Positions 8,122-17,183 of a DNA stretch of 64,000 nucleotides are shown here, piece after piece. Position 1 is the stretch's first letter; the number at the start of each line of letters is the position of its first letter. Origin of the DNA: Actinomadura latina NBRC 106108 (GTDB taxonomy: Bacteria; Actinomycetota; Actinomycetes; Streptosporangiales; Streptosporangiaceae). The notes under the pieces are model-generated. The model saw only the letters and a list, made by a program, of their open reading frames with translations. It searched no databases and was not told the DNA's origin. Both the position numbers and the translations under genes were made by a program. Location of the stretch: contig NZ_BCQS01000018.1 in the NCBI RefSeq assembly GCF_001552195.1, forward strand, positions 204,220 to 268,219, written 5' to 3'.

Positions 8122-9248
8122 CCCGCCCCCCAACGCGGCGCATGACCAGGACGCGCACTGCCACGTCACGCCCCACCTCCGCGGCGCGGCGGGTCTTCGG
8201 GGTGGTGGTCGTGGCGGGGGTGCTCGGGGGATGCGGGTTCTCCGGAGTGCAGGAGTTGCCGCTGCCCGGCGGCGCGGACCTCGGCGATCACCCGTACACG
8301 GTCACGGCGCGGTTCGCGAATGTGCTGAACCTCGTGCCGCAGTCCGCGGTGAAGGTCAATGACGTCGCGGTCGGGCGGGTCGTGAAGGTCGCGCTGCCGC
8401 GCGGCGGGTGGACGGCCGAGGTCGTGATGAAGGTCGACGGGGACGTGAGGCTGCCGGCGAACGCGTACGCCGAGCTTCGCCAGTCGAGCCTGCTGGGTGA
8501 GAAGTACGTCCAGCTCAGCGCGGGTCCGACGAACGTCCCGGGGGGTGCCGCCGCGCCGGGCGGCGCCCCTCCGGGCGGGGCCGCGCCGTCCGCGAGTACC
8601 GGGAATCTCGCGGACGGCGCGGTGATCCCGGTGTCGCGGACGAACCGGAACCCCGAGGTCGAGGAGGTGTTCGGGGCGCTGTCGATGCTGCTGAACGGCG
8701 GCGGCATCGCGCAGCTGCGGACGATCACCGGCGAGCTGAACCGGGCGCTCGGCGGCAACGAGCCGCAGGTCCGGTCGCTGCTGGAGCAGACCCGCGAGCT
8801 CGTCGGCGACCTGGACGCCAACAAGAAGGGCATCACGGACGCGATCGACGGCCTCAACCGGCTGTCGGCCACGCTACGCGGACGCAAAGCGCAGATCGGC
8901 GTCGCGCTCGACGACATCGAACCCGGCCTCGCCGTCCTCGCGGAGCAGCGGGGCGCGCTGGTCCGGATGCTGAAGTCGCTGGACGACCTGTCGCGGGTCG
9001 CGGTGACGACCGTCCGGCAGAGCAAGGACGACCTGATCGCCGACCTGCAGGCCCTCGAACCGACGCTCCGGAAACTCTCCGACGCCGGCCGCGACCTGCC
9101 GGACGCGCTGCAGGTGCTGCTGACCTACCCGTTCACCGACGCCGTCCTGCCCGCGGTCAAGGGCGACTACCTGAACGTGTACCTGCGGGTCACGGCGCGT
9201 CCGGGGACCGAGGTCGTCCCGCCGATCACGCCACTGGAGGGGGACTGA
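8118..9248 (+). CDS. mceE: MCE family lipoprotein, MceE position
   Basis: A 376-residue Mce subunit with a lipoprotein signal: an Arg-rich N-terminus, a hydrophobic run VVVVAGVLGGC and the lipobox Cys at about residue 39. This is characteristic of MceE. The MCE domain follows (YTVTARFANVLNLVPQSAVKV; SSLLGEKYVQLSAG). Between the MCE domain and the helical region is a Gly/Ala/Pro-rich insert (8541-8600) that is probably a disordered linker; its length is unusual beside the sister subunits. Overlaps of 4 nt upstream and 1 nt downstream keep it in the operon. Confidence 0.95.
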   Translation: MTRPPTRRMTRTRTATSRPTSAARRVFGVVVVAGVLGGCGFSGVQELPLPGGADLGDHPYTVTARFANVLNLVPQSAVKVNDVAVGRVVKVALPRGGWTAEVVMKVDGDVRLPANAYAELRQSSLLGEKYVQLSAGPTNVPGGAAAPGGAPPGGAAPSASTGNLADGAVIPVSRTNRNPEVEEVFGALSMLLNGGGIAQLRTITGELNRALGGNEPQVRSLLEQTRELVGDLDANKKGITDAIDGLNRLSATLRGRKAQIGVALDDIEPGLAVLAEQRGALVRMLKSLDDLSRVAVTTVRQSKDDLIADLQALEPTLRKLSDAGRDLPDALQVLLTYPFTDAVLPAVKGDYLNVYLRVTARPGTEVVPPITPLEGD

Positions 9249-10492
9249 TGCTGACCGTCGGCACCAGGATCAAGAACATCGTCTTCCTCGTCGTCGGCGC
9301 CCTCGCGATCGGCTACGTCGGGCTCAACTACGCCGACCTCGGCGGATATGTCGGATACCGCGACTACTACGTGGTCAAGGCCGACCTCGCCGAGGCGGGC
9401 GGGCTCGCGGAGAACGCCGACGTCACCTACCGGGGCACCTCGGTCGGACGGGTCGGCGCGCTGCACCTGACCGGCGACGGCGTGCTCGCCGAGCTGAAGA
9501 TCAAGAAGTCGGCCCCGGGCATCCCGGCGCGGACGCAGGCCGTCGTGGCGAACCGGTCGGCGATCGGCGAGCAGTACCTCGACCTGCGGCCCTTGACGGC
9601 GTCCGGCCCGTTCCTGGCGTCGGGGGCGGTCATCCCGCGCGCCTCCACCGCCACGCCGGCGCCGGTCACCGACCTGCTCACCAGCCTGAACGACCTCTCC
9701 GAGTCCGTCCCGACCGACGCGCTCCGGACGGTCGTCGGCGAACTGGGCCAGGCGTTCGCGGGGCAGGGCCCCAACCTGCAGGTCCTCCTCGACAACACGC
9801 GTTCGCTGACCCGTGCCGCCAACGAGAACGCGGCGCCGACCACGTCCCTCATCGGCGACGGCGAGACCGTCCTGCGCACACAGAACGAGGAGGCCGCGTC
9901 CCTGAAGGCGTTCGGGCACAACGCGCGGCTGCTCTCCGAGCAGCTCCGCACGTCGGACCCGGCGTTCCGGAAGCTCGTCTCGACCGCGCCCGGCGCAGCC
10001 GGCGAGTTCCGCACCCTGGTGCGCGACCTGGACCCCTCCCTCAGCGTCCTGGTGGCGAACCTGCTCACCACGTCCGATCTGCTGGAGCCGCGCTCGGACG
10101 GCCTGGAGCAGCTGCTCGCCAAGCTGCCGGACGCCGTCGCGTCCGGAACGTCCGTCGTGCAGGACGGCAGGCTCAACTTCGGCATGGTCACGACGTTCTT
10201 CAACCCGCCGAACTGCACCGCCGGCTACGGCGCCACCACGTACCGCGGCGGCCTGGACACGTCGCCCGCGCCCGCCCTCAACACGGCGGCCCACTGCGCG
10301 ACGCCCCCGTCCACGGGCGTCAACGTCCGCGGCGCGGGCAACGCCCCGCACCGCCCGGTACCGGCCCCCGCCCGCGCCGGCTCGGTGCTCACCACGGGAA
10401 CCTCCGCCCTGCCGGGTGCGCTGGCCCTGCCGGGCGTGGCCGGAGGTCCGCGCGGCATGAGCGCCCTCCTCGGCCTCGAAGGAGCCCCCTGA
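9248..10492 (+). CDS. mceF: MCE family protein, MceF position
   Basis: Last of the six Mce subunits, 414 residues. It has an N-terminal anchor (IVFLVVGALAIGYVGL), an MCE domain (YYVVKADLAEAGGLAENADVTYRG; RSAIGEQYLDLRP), helical repeats and a long Pro/Ala/Gly-rich C-terminal tail (about 335-414) with Cys at NPPNCTAG and AAHCATPP. Such tails are typical of MceF. The ATG shares its A with the mceE stop codon, and the stop overlaps the next gene by 1 nt. Confidence 0.94.
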   Translation: MLTVGTRIKNIVFLVVGALAIGYVGLNYADLGGYVGYRDYYVVKADLAEAGGLAENADVTYRGTSVGRVGALHLTGDGVLAELKIKKSAPGIPARTQAVVANRSAIGEQYLDLRPLTASGPFLASGAVIPRASTATPAPVTDLLTSLNDLSESVPTDALRTVVGELGQAFAGQGPNLQVLLDNTRSLTRAANENAAPTTSLIGDGETVLRTQNEEAASLKAFGHNARLLSEQLRTSDPAFRKLVSTAPGAAGEFRTLVRDLDPSLSVLVANLLTTSDLLEPRSDGLEQLLAKLPDAVASGTSVVQDGRLNFGMVTTFFNPPNCTAGYGATTYRGGLDTSPAPALNTAAHCATPPSTGVNVRGAGNAPHRPVPAPARAGSVLTTGTSALPGALALPGVAGGPRGMSALLGLEGAP

Positions 10493-11043
10493 TGCCCGCG
10501 GTCACTGAGCCGGGGCCGCGCCGCAGGCCGCGCCGCAGGCCGCCGGGGCGGCGGCTGATCGGCTGGGCCCTGGTCGCCGCCGCCGTGGTGTTCCTCGGCT
10601 GGTCGAGCTGGGCGGTCCGGCAGGACGAGTCCGGCGCGCGGAGCGGGCCCGACCGTACTCGCGACGCCGTTCTGCGGAGCGCCGGGCAGCAGATCGCGGC
10701 GCTCAACACCATGGACCCGGCGCAGGTGGACGCCGGGCTCCGGGCCTGGTCGGACGCGTCCACCGGGGCTCTCCGCGAGCAGCTCGAACGGGACCGGGCG
10801 CAGAACCGGGTGAAGATCGGGCAGTCGAGGACGAGCGCCGCCGCCACCGTGACCGGGGCCGCCGTCACCTCGCTCGACGTCCGGGCGGGGAAGGCGAAGG
10901 TCATCGCGTCCGTGCAGGTGAAGCTCACCTTGCGGGGCGGGACGCCGACGCTTCAGCGCAAGCGGTTCGAGGCCGGAACCGCGCGCACGCCGTCCGGCTG
11001 GAAGCTCGAATCGCTCACCGCGATACCGGCCGGTGCGCGATGA
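10492..11043 (+). CDS. Mce-associated membrane protein (first of four)
   Basis: A 183-residue protein. A strongly basic cytoplasmic N-terminus (RRRPRRRPPGRR) and one transmembrane helix (LIGWALVAAAVVFLGWSSW) precede an extracytoplasmic alpha+beta domain of the SnoaL/NTF2-like type found in Mce-associated proteins (Mas/Mam). These are thought to stabilise Mce complexes. The ATG overlaps the mceF stop and its stop overlaps the next start, so production is tied to the transporter. Confidence 0.85.
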   Translation: MPAVTEPGPRRRPRRRPPGRRLIGWALVAAAVVFLGWSSWAVRQDESGARSGPDRTRDAVLRSAGQQIAALNTMDPAQVDAGLRAWSDASTGALREQLERDRAQNRVKIGQSRTSAAATVTGAAVTSLDVRAGKAKVIASVQVKLTLRGGTPTLQRKRFEAGTARTPSGWKLESLTAIPAGAR

Positions 11044-11528
11044 AACGGCTGCTGGTGGTCGCGCTCGCCATCGCGCTGGCGGCCGCGGCCCTCCGGCCCG
11101 CGGCCGGGCTGCTGCGCGACGACGGGAACCCGCGTGACGAGGCGGTGCTGGACGAGGTCGCCACCACCGAGGTGATCGGGGACGTGTCGACGGCGCTCGG
11201 CAAGGTCTTCACCTACGGCCCTGGCGACGTCGCCGCGACCGAGCAGGCCGCCGACCGGGAGCTCTCCGGCACCGCCCTCCAGCAGTACCGGCGGCTGTTC
11301 GGGCAGGTGAAGCGGCAGGCGCCGGCCCAGCGGGTCACGCTGACCACGCGGGTCGTCCGGGCGGGGGTCGTCTCGCTGACCGGCGACACCGCTCGCCTGC
11401 TCGTGTTCCTCGACCAGGTCGCGACGCGCGCGGGCAAGCCCGGCGGGACGCCCGCCGCCGCGCAGCTCGTGGTCACCGCGCGCCGCGACCACGGCCACTG
11501 GTCGATCACCGATCTGACCTCTGTCTGA
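11040..11528 (+). CDS. Mce-associated membrane protein (second of four)
   Basis: A 162-residue protein with a short N-terminal hydrophobic helix (LLVVALAIALAAAALRPAAG) and an extracytoplasmic domain resembling the fourth Mce-associated protein of this operon. Both share a pattern of early Asp/Glu-rich helix, GDVSTALGKVFTY-like segment, a buried R-L-L-V-F-L-D strand and a final H-W-S-I-T-D strand. The pairing of a long and a short type (genes 1+2, then 3+4) suggests duplication of a two-gene unit. Confidence 0.82.
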   Translation: MKRLLVVALAIALAAAALRPAAGLLRDDGNPRDEAVLDEVATTEVIGDVSTALGKVFTYGPGDVAATEQAADRELSGTALQQYRRLFGQVKRQAPAQRVTLTTRVVRAGVVSLTGDTARLLVFLDQVATRAGKPGGTPAAAQLVVTARRDHGHWSITDLTSV

Positions 11529-11538
11529 GGGGGCGCCC

Positions 11539-12048
11539 ATGACCGACGACACTTTGCGGCGGACGGCGACCGCCCTTCTCACCCTCGCCGCGCTCTTCGC
11601 CGCCTGGGCCGGATGGTCCTGGTACGCGGCGGCGCACGACGACGCCTACGCCTACTCCCGGACGCGCGACGAGGTGCTGCAGGCGGGGGAGCAGGCCGTC
11701 CAGAACCTCAACACGCTCGACTACCGCGACCTCGGGCCCGGCCTGAAAACGTGGCAGGACTCCACCACCAGCGACCTCTACCGGCAGATCACCCAGGGAC
11801 GCAGCGCGTTCGAGGAGCAGGTGAAGAAGGCCCGGACCGTCACCAGCGCCCGCATCCTGGACGCCGCCGTCTCCGAGCTGGACGAACGGTCCGGCAGGGC
11901 GCGCATCCTCGTCGCCGTCGAGATCACCGTCACGCCGCCGGACGGCGATCCCGTCACCAAGCAGAGCCGCCTCGTCGGCAAGGTCACCAGAACCCCCGCG
12001 GGCTGGAAGCTCAGCGAGCTGGGGCAGGCACCGGCGGAGGCGATGTGA
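11539..12048 (+). CDS. Mce-associated membrane protein (third of four)
   Basis: A 169-residue protein with one transmembrane helix (ALLTLAALFAAWAGWSWYAA) and an extracytoplasmic domain parallel to the first Mce-associated protein. Shared features include SRTRDEVLQAGEQAVQNLNT, a conserved D-x-G-L-x-x-W and the closing R-T-P-x-G-W-K-L. ATG 11539 lies 10 nt after the previous stop with a GAGGGGG ribosome site. Its stop overlaps the GTG of the next gene. Confidence 0.83.
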   Translation: MTDDTLRRTATALLTLAALFAAWAGWSWYAAAHDDAYAYSRTRDEVLQAGEQAVQNLNTLDYRDLGPGLKTWQDSTTSDLYRQITQGRSAFEEQVKKARTVTSARILDAAVSELDERSGRARILVAVEITVTPPDGDPVTKQSRLVGKVTRTPAGWKLSELGQAPAEAM

Positions 12049-12578
12049 AGGCCACCAGGGTCCGCGCCGAAGCGACGTCACCCGTCGCGCTCGGCATCGT
12101 CGCCGTGCTGCTCGCCACGTTCGGTGTCTGGGGGCTGCACAGGGCGGACGCCGTGCGGGACGACCCGTCCGTCCGGAACGCGGCCCTCACCGACGGCGCG
12201 GTCACCAGCGAGGTCAAGGGCGCCGTCGCCGACATGGTGGGCACGGTCTTCTCGTTCAACTACACCGACCCCGCGCGCACACAGAAAGCCGCGCGAGCCG
12301 CGCTGACCGGCGATGCCGTGCCGCAGTACGAGGAGATCTTCGCGAAGGTCCGCGAGGACGCGCCGAAGGCGAAGACCGTCCTCAGCACCCGCGTCACCGA
12401 CAGCGCCGTCACCAGGCTGACCGGCGACCGCGCCACCGTCCTCGTCTTCGCCGACCAGCAGACGACCCGGACGAGCGACGGCGGCAGCACCCACGCGCCC
12501 GCCATGCTCACCGTCACCGCCGTCCGCCGCGCCGGCCGCTGGAAGATCGAGGCCCTCGACACCTTCACCGCCCGCTGA
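12045..12578 (+). CDS. Mce-associated membrane protein (fourth, end of operon)
   Basis: A 177-residue protein starting at GTG 12045 (GTGA overlap with the previous stop). It has one transmembrane helix (VALGIVAVLLATFGVWGL) and an extracytoplasmic domain like that of the second Mce-associated protein (GAVADMVGTVFSFNYTDP; R-W-K-I-E-A-L-D at the end). It closes the operon; about 200 nt without a gene follow, in which I see no clear terminator hairpin. Confidence 0.82.
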   Translation: MKATRVRAEATSPVALGIVAVLLATFGVWGLHRADAVRDDPSVRNAALTDGAVTSEVKGAVADMVGTVFSFNYTDPARTQKAARAALTGDAVPQYEEIFAKVREDAPKAKTVLSTRVTDSAVTRLTGDRATVLVFADQQTTRTSDGGSTHAPAMLTVTAVRRAGRWKIEALDTFTAR

Positions 12579-12778
12579 CCCGTATTCGCGTCGATCCAGT
12601 TGGCGCGGTCCATAAATAAAAATGGTGGACACGGGCACTGCCTGCGCTTTTGTTAACTGACTCCATGAAACACGGGTCAACAGGTTATATCAGCGACAAT
12701 CGAAATCGGAGGCCATCCGCAATCCTGGGGAAACGCCCGCATCCCGGCGGGCGTCCAGGCAGGGGGGAATGGCGAGCG

Positions 12779-13981
12779 ATGGCCACGGCATTGGACGTCC
12801 GCACGTTCGAGGAAGTGCCGGCGTGGGTGGGGCGGCGGCTGCGGCCGCACGTGGACCGGGCGGCGGACGAGCTGCTGAACGAGCTGCGCCGCGGCGGTCC
12901 GCGGATCGGCGAGGACGAGGCCGGGCGGGCGCGGGCCGGGGTGGCCGCCGGGATCCGGCACTTCTGCGACCTCGTCGAGGACCCGGGCGCGGGCTGGGAG
13001 CGGGTGTCGGCGTTCTACCTGCGGGTCGGGCGGCATCTGGCGCGGGACGGACGCGACCCCGTGGAGACGCACCAGGCGCTGCGCCGGTCGGCGTGCGTCG
13101 CGTGGCGGACGCTCGGTGACCTCGACCTCGACCACGCCGCGCTCGGCCTCGTCATGGACGCGCAGTTCGCCTACATGGACGCCGTCGCCGAGGTGATCGC
13201 CGCCGGGTACGCCGCCGAGATCGCCGACCGCGCGGAGCGGCGGCTGGCGCCGGTCGTGCACCGGCGCCGCGCCAGGCTGCTGCACCTGCTGCTCGCCGAG
13301 CCGCCCGCCGGCCCCGAGCACGTCGCGGGGGTCGCGGCGGAGGCGCGCTGGCCGCTGCCCGCCACGGTCGCGGTGGCGGTCGCCCGGCGGCGCCGCGAGG
13401 GGGCGGTCCCGCACGAGGTGCCGGGCGACCTGCTGGCCGACTTCGCCGCGCCGGAACCGTGCCTGGTCGTCCCCGACCCGGGCGGGGCGGGCCGCGGCCG
13501 GCTGCCCGCGGCGCTGCTGCGCGACTGGGTGGTGGCGGTCGGCCCGGCGGTGCCCCTCGCGCGGGCCGCCGACTCATGGCGCTGGGCGCGCGAGACGCTC
13601 GCGCTCGCCACCCGCGGCGTGATCCCGGACGGTGGGCTGATCCGCAGCGCCGAGCACGTCCCGGTGCTGGTGATCTCGCGGGCCGGGGAGCTGATCGACG
13701 ACGCGGCGGCGACCCGGCTGGCGCCGCTCAAGGCCGTCCCGCCGGCCCGCCGGGAAAGGCTCGCCGAAACGCTGCTGGCATTGCTGGAGCACAATTTCAA
13801 CGCCGCCGACGCGAGCCGCCGGCTGCGTGTCCACCCGCAGACCGTCCGGTACCGGCTGCGCCATTTGCAGGACCTTTTCGGGGATGAGTTGCGCGACCCC
13901 CGCCGCTGCCTGGAAATGGAGCTGATTCTGCACGCGCGCATGGTGAACCGCGGTACGGGCGGCCAGCCGGGCGCCCGGTGA
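12779..13981 (+). CDS. PucR/CdaR-type transcriptional regulator
   Basis: A 400-residue regulator. The N-terminal half is a helical sensor-like region. The C-terminal 70 residues are the PucR helix-turn-helix: LLALLEHNFNAADASRRLRV, then HPQTVRYRLRHLQDLFG and a final ELILHARM helix, as in the CdaR/PucR family. ATG 12779 is chosen because the family alignment begins near here and AGGGGGG precedes it; the frame is open back to 12650. It lies between the mce operon and a ChoD-type oxidoreductase on the same strand, so it may control either, but the effector is unknown. Confidence 0.85.
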   Translation: MATALDVRTFEEVPAWVGRRLRPHVDRAADELLNELRRGGPRIGEDEAGRARAGVAAGIRHFCDLVEDPGAGWERVSAFYLRVGRHLARDGRDPVETHQALRRSACVAWRTLGDLDLDHAALGLVMDAQFAYMDAVAEVIAAGYAAEIADRAERRLAPVVHRRRARLLHLLLAEPPAGPEHVAGVAAEARWPLPATVAVAVARRRREGAVPHEVPGDLLADFAAPEPCLVVPDPGGAGRGRLPAALLRDWVVAVGPAVPLARAADSWRWARETLALATRGVIPDGGLIRSAEHVPVLVISRAGELIDDAAATRLAPLKAVPPARRERLAETLLALLEHNFNAADASRRLRVHPQTVRYRLRHLQDLFGDELRDPRRCLEMELILHARMVNRGTGGQPGAR

Positions 13982-14098
13982 CGCGCGTTTGTCAGCCCGG
14001 TGACAAGCGCGTCGCCGAATCGTTGCCCCGCACCCATGGCGGACGACGCGGCGGAGGGTCCACACTCGGGTCCTTCTCCGCGACGAAGGTGGTGTGCG

Positions 14099-15805
14099 AT
14101 GGCCGGTGACGCCGATGACTTCGACGTGATCGTGGTGGGCTCCGGGTTCGGCGGCAGCGTGACGGCGCTGCGGCTGGCCGAGAAGGGCTACCGCGTCGCC
14201 GTGATCGAGGCCGGACGCCGCTTCGACGAGGACACCCTGCCCAAGACGTCGTGGCGGCTGCGCAAGTACGTGTGGGCGCCGCGCCTCGGCATGCGCGGGA
14301 TCCAGCGCGTCCACCTGGTCGGCGGCAAGGCGGGCGTGCTGGTCCTGGCGGGGGCCGGGGTCGGCGGCGGCTCGCTCGTCTACGCGAACACCCTGTACGT
14401 CCCGCCGGAGCCGTTCTTCAAGGACCGCCAGTGGGGCCACATCACCGACTGGCAGGACGAGCTGAACCCGTTCTACGACCAGGCCCGCCGCATGCTCGGC
14501 GTCACCGTGAACCCGCTCGTCACGCCCGCCGACGAGGCGATGAAGCGCGTCGCGGACCGGATGGGCGTCGGCGACACCTACCACCCGACCCCGGTCGGCG
14601 TGTTCTTCGGCGAGAAGCCCGGCGAGGACGCCGCCGACCCGTACTTCGGCGGCGCCGGCCCGCGCCGGACGACCTGCACCGCCTGCGGCTCCTGCATGAT
14701 CGGCTGCAAGGTCGGCGCGAAGAACATGCTCACCAAGAACTACCTGTACCTGGCGGAGAAGGCGGGCGTCCAGGTCATCCCGGACACGACCGTCACCTCG
14801 CTCACGCCCAGGGCGGACGGCGGCTACGAGGTGGCCACCGAGCGCACCACCCCGCTGCGCAAGCGCCGCCGGACGCTCACCGCCGAGCACGTCGTCCTCG
14901 CCGCCGGGACCTACGGGACGCAACGGCTCCTGCACCGCATGCGCGCGTCCGGGCGCCTCCCGAACCTGTCGCCGCGCCTCGGCGAACTCACCCGCACCAA
15001 CTCCGAGGCGCTGCTCGGCGTCGAGCGCATGACGGTGTGGCACCGCAAGAACGACGTCGACCACAGCACCGGCCTCGCGATCACCTCGTCCTTCCACCCG
15101 GACGACAAGACCCACATCGAGCCCACCCGGTACGGGGCGGGCAACAACGCGATGGGCGTCATCCGGACGCTGCTGGTCGACGGTGGCGGCGCGCCCCGCT
15201 GGCTGAAGTTCCTCGGCCAGTCCGTCCGGCACCCGACCGTCATCCTGCGCGGCCTCTCCCTCAAGGACTGGGCCAAGCGGACGGTCATCGCCCTCGTCAT
15301 GCAGACCGCCGACAACTCGATCACCCTTGCCGAGAAGAGGGGCCGCCTCGGCCGCCGCAAGCTGGTCGCGCGGCAGGGCGACGGCGAGCCGAACCCGACC
15401 TGGATCCCCGTCGCCCACGACGCCGTCCGGATGCTCGCCGAGGAACTCGACGCCACCCCCGGCGGGACGTGGTTCGACCTGTTCAACATCCCGACGACCG
15501 CGCACTTCATCGGCGGCTGCGTCATCGGGGAGACGCCGGAGAGCGGCGTGATCGACCCGTACCACCGCGTCCACGGCCACCCGGGCCTGCACATCGTGGA
15601 CGGCTCGGCGGTCACCGCGAACCTCGGCGTCAACCCGTCCCTCACGATCACGGCCCAGGCGGAGCGCGCCATGGCGTTCTGGCCGAACCGCGGCGAGAAG
15701 GACCCGCGCCCCGAGCCCGGAGCGGCCTACCGGCGCATCGACCGCGTCATGCCGGACAGCCCCGCCGTCCCGGAAGGCGCCCCCGCCGCGCTGCGATCGC
15801 CGTAG
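14099..15805 (+). CDS. choD: GMC-type oxidoreductase, ChoD-like (putative cholesterol oxidase)
   Basis: A 568-residue flavoprotein closely resembling the mycobacterial ChoD family, which is annotated as oxidising 3-beta-hydroxysteroids. The FAD-binding Rossmann motif VVGSGFGGSVTALRLAEKGY is near the N-terminus. Family blocks such as LAGAGVGGGSLVYANTLYVP, NIPTTAHFIGGCVIG and DGSAVTANLGVNPSLTI (the C-terminal GMC His-Asn region) follow. An unusual four-cysteine cluster lies at residues 193-203 (CTACGSCMIGC), spaced like an iron-sulfur ligand set. There is no signal peptide, so it is probably cytoplasmic. ATG 14099 has a GAAGGTGG ribosome site. The sterol substrate is inferred from family only. 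Confidence 0.88.
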   Translation: MAGDADDFDVIVVGSGFGGSVTALRLAEKGYRVAVIEAGRRFDEDTLPKTSWRLRKYVWAPRLGMRGIQRVHLVGGKAGVLVLAGAGVGGGSLVYANTLYVPPEPFFKDRQWGHITDWQDELNPFYDQARRMLGVTVNPLVTPADEAMKRVADRMGVGDTYHPTPVGVFFGEKPGEDAADPYFGGAGPRRTTCTACGSCMIGCKVGAKNMLTKNYLYLAEKAGVQVIPDTTVTSLTPRADGGYEVATERTTPLRKRRRTLTAEHVVLAAGTYGTQRLLHRMRASGRLPNLSPRLGELTRTNSEALLGVERMTVWHRKNDVDHSTGLAITSSFHPDDKTHIEPTRYGAGNNAMGVIRTLLVDGGGAPRWLKFLGQSVRHPTVILRGLSLKDWAKRTVIALVMQTADNSITLAEKRGRLGRRKLVARQGDGEPNPTWIPVAHDAVRMLAEELDATPGGTWFDLFNIPTTAHFIGGCVIGETPESGVIDPYHRVHGHPGLHIVDGSAVTANLGVNPSLTITAQAERAMAFWPNRGEKDPRPEPGAAYRRIDRVMPDSPAVPEGAPAALRSP

Positions 15806-15810
15806 CCGCG

Positions 15811-17073
15811 CTAGTCCTCGGGCCCGGCCTCGGGCTGGTCGGCGGGCTCATCCGGCACCCGGCGGTGGGTGGCCTGGTGGACGCGGACGGCCAGGATCGC
15901 GCGGGCGAACCGGCCCGCCAGCTCGCCGTCCATCACGTCCGGGACCTGGTCGACGCCGATCAGCCCGCCGGGCCGGGCGACGACCGCGGCGGACTCGCCG
16001 ACCCGCACCCCGCGGCCGTCGTCGAGGTCGTCCACGGACGGCAGGTCCAGCGCCGCCCGCAGGGTGTCCTGCAGCGCGCGGACGGTGGCGGCGTCGCGGT
16101 CGATGCGGACCTCGGCGGCGTCGGCGCGCTCCTCCGCGGCGTCCGCGCGCTGCTCGGCCCGGTCCGCGCGGGTCATCGCGGCGAGGATGCGGTCCTCCGC
16201 GGAGTCGGCGAGCCGCTCGGCGCGCTTGGCGCGGACGGCCTGCTCCTCCGCCCGGTTCGCGGCGGCGTTCCGCTCCACGGTCAGCCCCGCGACCTCGCCC
16301 TGGACGACGCTCAACTCGGCCCGCAGCCGGCGCTCGGCGTCGGCGGCGGCCTCCAGCTTGGACCGGGCCTCCGCCAGCTCGGACCGGACGTCCGCGAGAT
16401 CCTTGCGGGCCGCGGCCAGCGCGCTCTGCTCGGCGGACAGCCGGGTGGCGAGGTCGTCGCGCTCGCGCTCGGCGTCGCTGCGCGCCTGGTGCTCGGTGCT
16501 CCACGCCGCCTCGGCGCGCTTGCGGAGCCCCTCGGCGGACGCGGCCTCGTTCGCGGACGTGGCACGGGCCTGCTGGTGGGCGCCGGCCTCCTTCCACGCG
16601 TTGGCCTCGCTCTCCTGCGCCGCGGTGACGCTGGCCTTCGCGGCGGCGAGCCCCTTCTCGAACTCCTCGCGCGCCTCGGCGGTCTCCCGGCGCGCCTCCG
16701 CGGCGCGGGCGTCGGCCGCCGCGGCGCGCGCGTCCGCCTCCGCGGACTGCTGCCGGGCGCCGCGCGCCTCGGCCAGGGCCCGCTCGGCGTCGTCCAGGGT
16801 GCTCCGGACCTCGCCGTCCAGCCGGTCGCCCAGCGTGGCGGCGAGCGTGGCGAGCTGCGCCACCAGCCCGGACAGCCGCTCGACGTCCGCGCCGAACGCG
16901 CGCACCGGCGCGGGATCGACCTCGGCGCTCACCGTCGTGCCCGTGCTCGTGCTCGCGTTCGTGCTCGCGTCCACGGCCACCTCCGCGAATTCGTCCTCGC
17001 CGGCCCGGCCGTCCGGCAGCAGGAGCGGCGCGGTCAGAGCACCGTCGTCCGGGACCTCTTGATCTTCGCGCAC
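15811..17073 (-). CDS. Alanine/glutamate-rich coiled-coil protein, function unknown
   Basis: A 420-residue protein. The acidic N-terminus of about 55 residues is followed by a very long Ala/Glu/Arg/Asp-rich helix from about residue 60 to 345 with almost no Pro or Gly, as expected for an extended coiled coil (runs such as EADARAAAADARAAEARRE). A compact C-terminal segment has the hydrophobic pattern AAVVARPGGLIGVDQVPDVM. No transmembrane segment or catalytic motif is visible. It resembles KfrA-like or cytoskeletal coiled-coil proteins only in composition. It converges with choD, with 5 nt between stops. Confidence 0.75.
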   Translation of the reverse strand: MREDQEVPDDGALTAPLLLPDGRAGEDEFAEVAVDASTNASTSTGTTVSAEVDPAPVRAFGADVERLSGLVAQLATLAATLGDRLDGEVRSTLDDAERALAEARGARQQSAEADARAAAADARAAEARRETAEAREEFEKGLAAAKASVTAAQESEANAWKEAGAHQQARATSANEAASAEGLRKRAEAAWSTEHQARSDAERERDDLATRLSAEQSALAAARKDLADVRSELAEARSKLEAAADAERRLRAELSVVQGEVAGLTVERNAAANRAEEQAVRAKRAERLADSAEDRILAAMTRADRAEQRADAAEERADAAEVRIDRDAATVRALQDTLRAALDLPSVDDLDDGRGVRVGESAAVVARPGGLIGVDQVPDVMDGELAGRFARAILAVRVHQATHRRVPDEPADQPEAGPED

Positions 17074-17183
17074 GCGAGCATCCTAGTGAAACGCCCCGAT
17101 TTGCACAGAGTTCCGATTTGCACAGAAGTCCTCCGTCCGGGCGATGGCGCCGCGTCCCGGCCGAGACTTGGACGACTCCTTAT

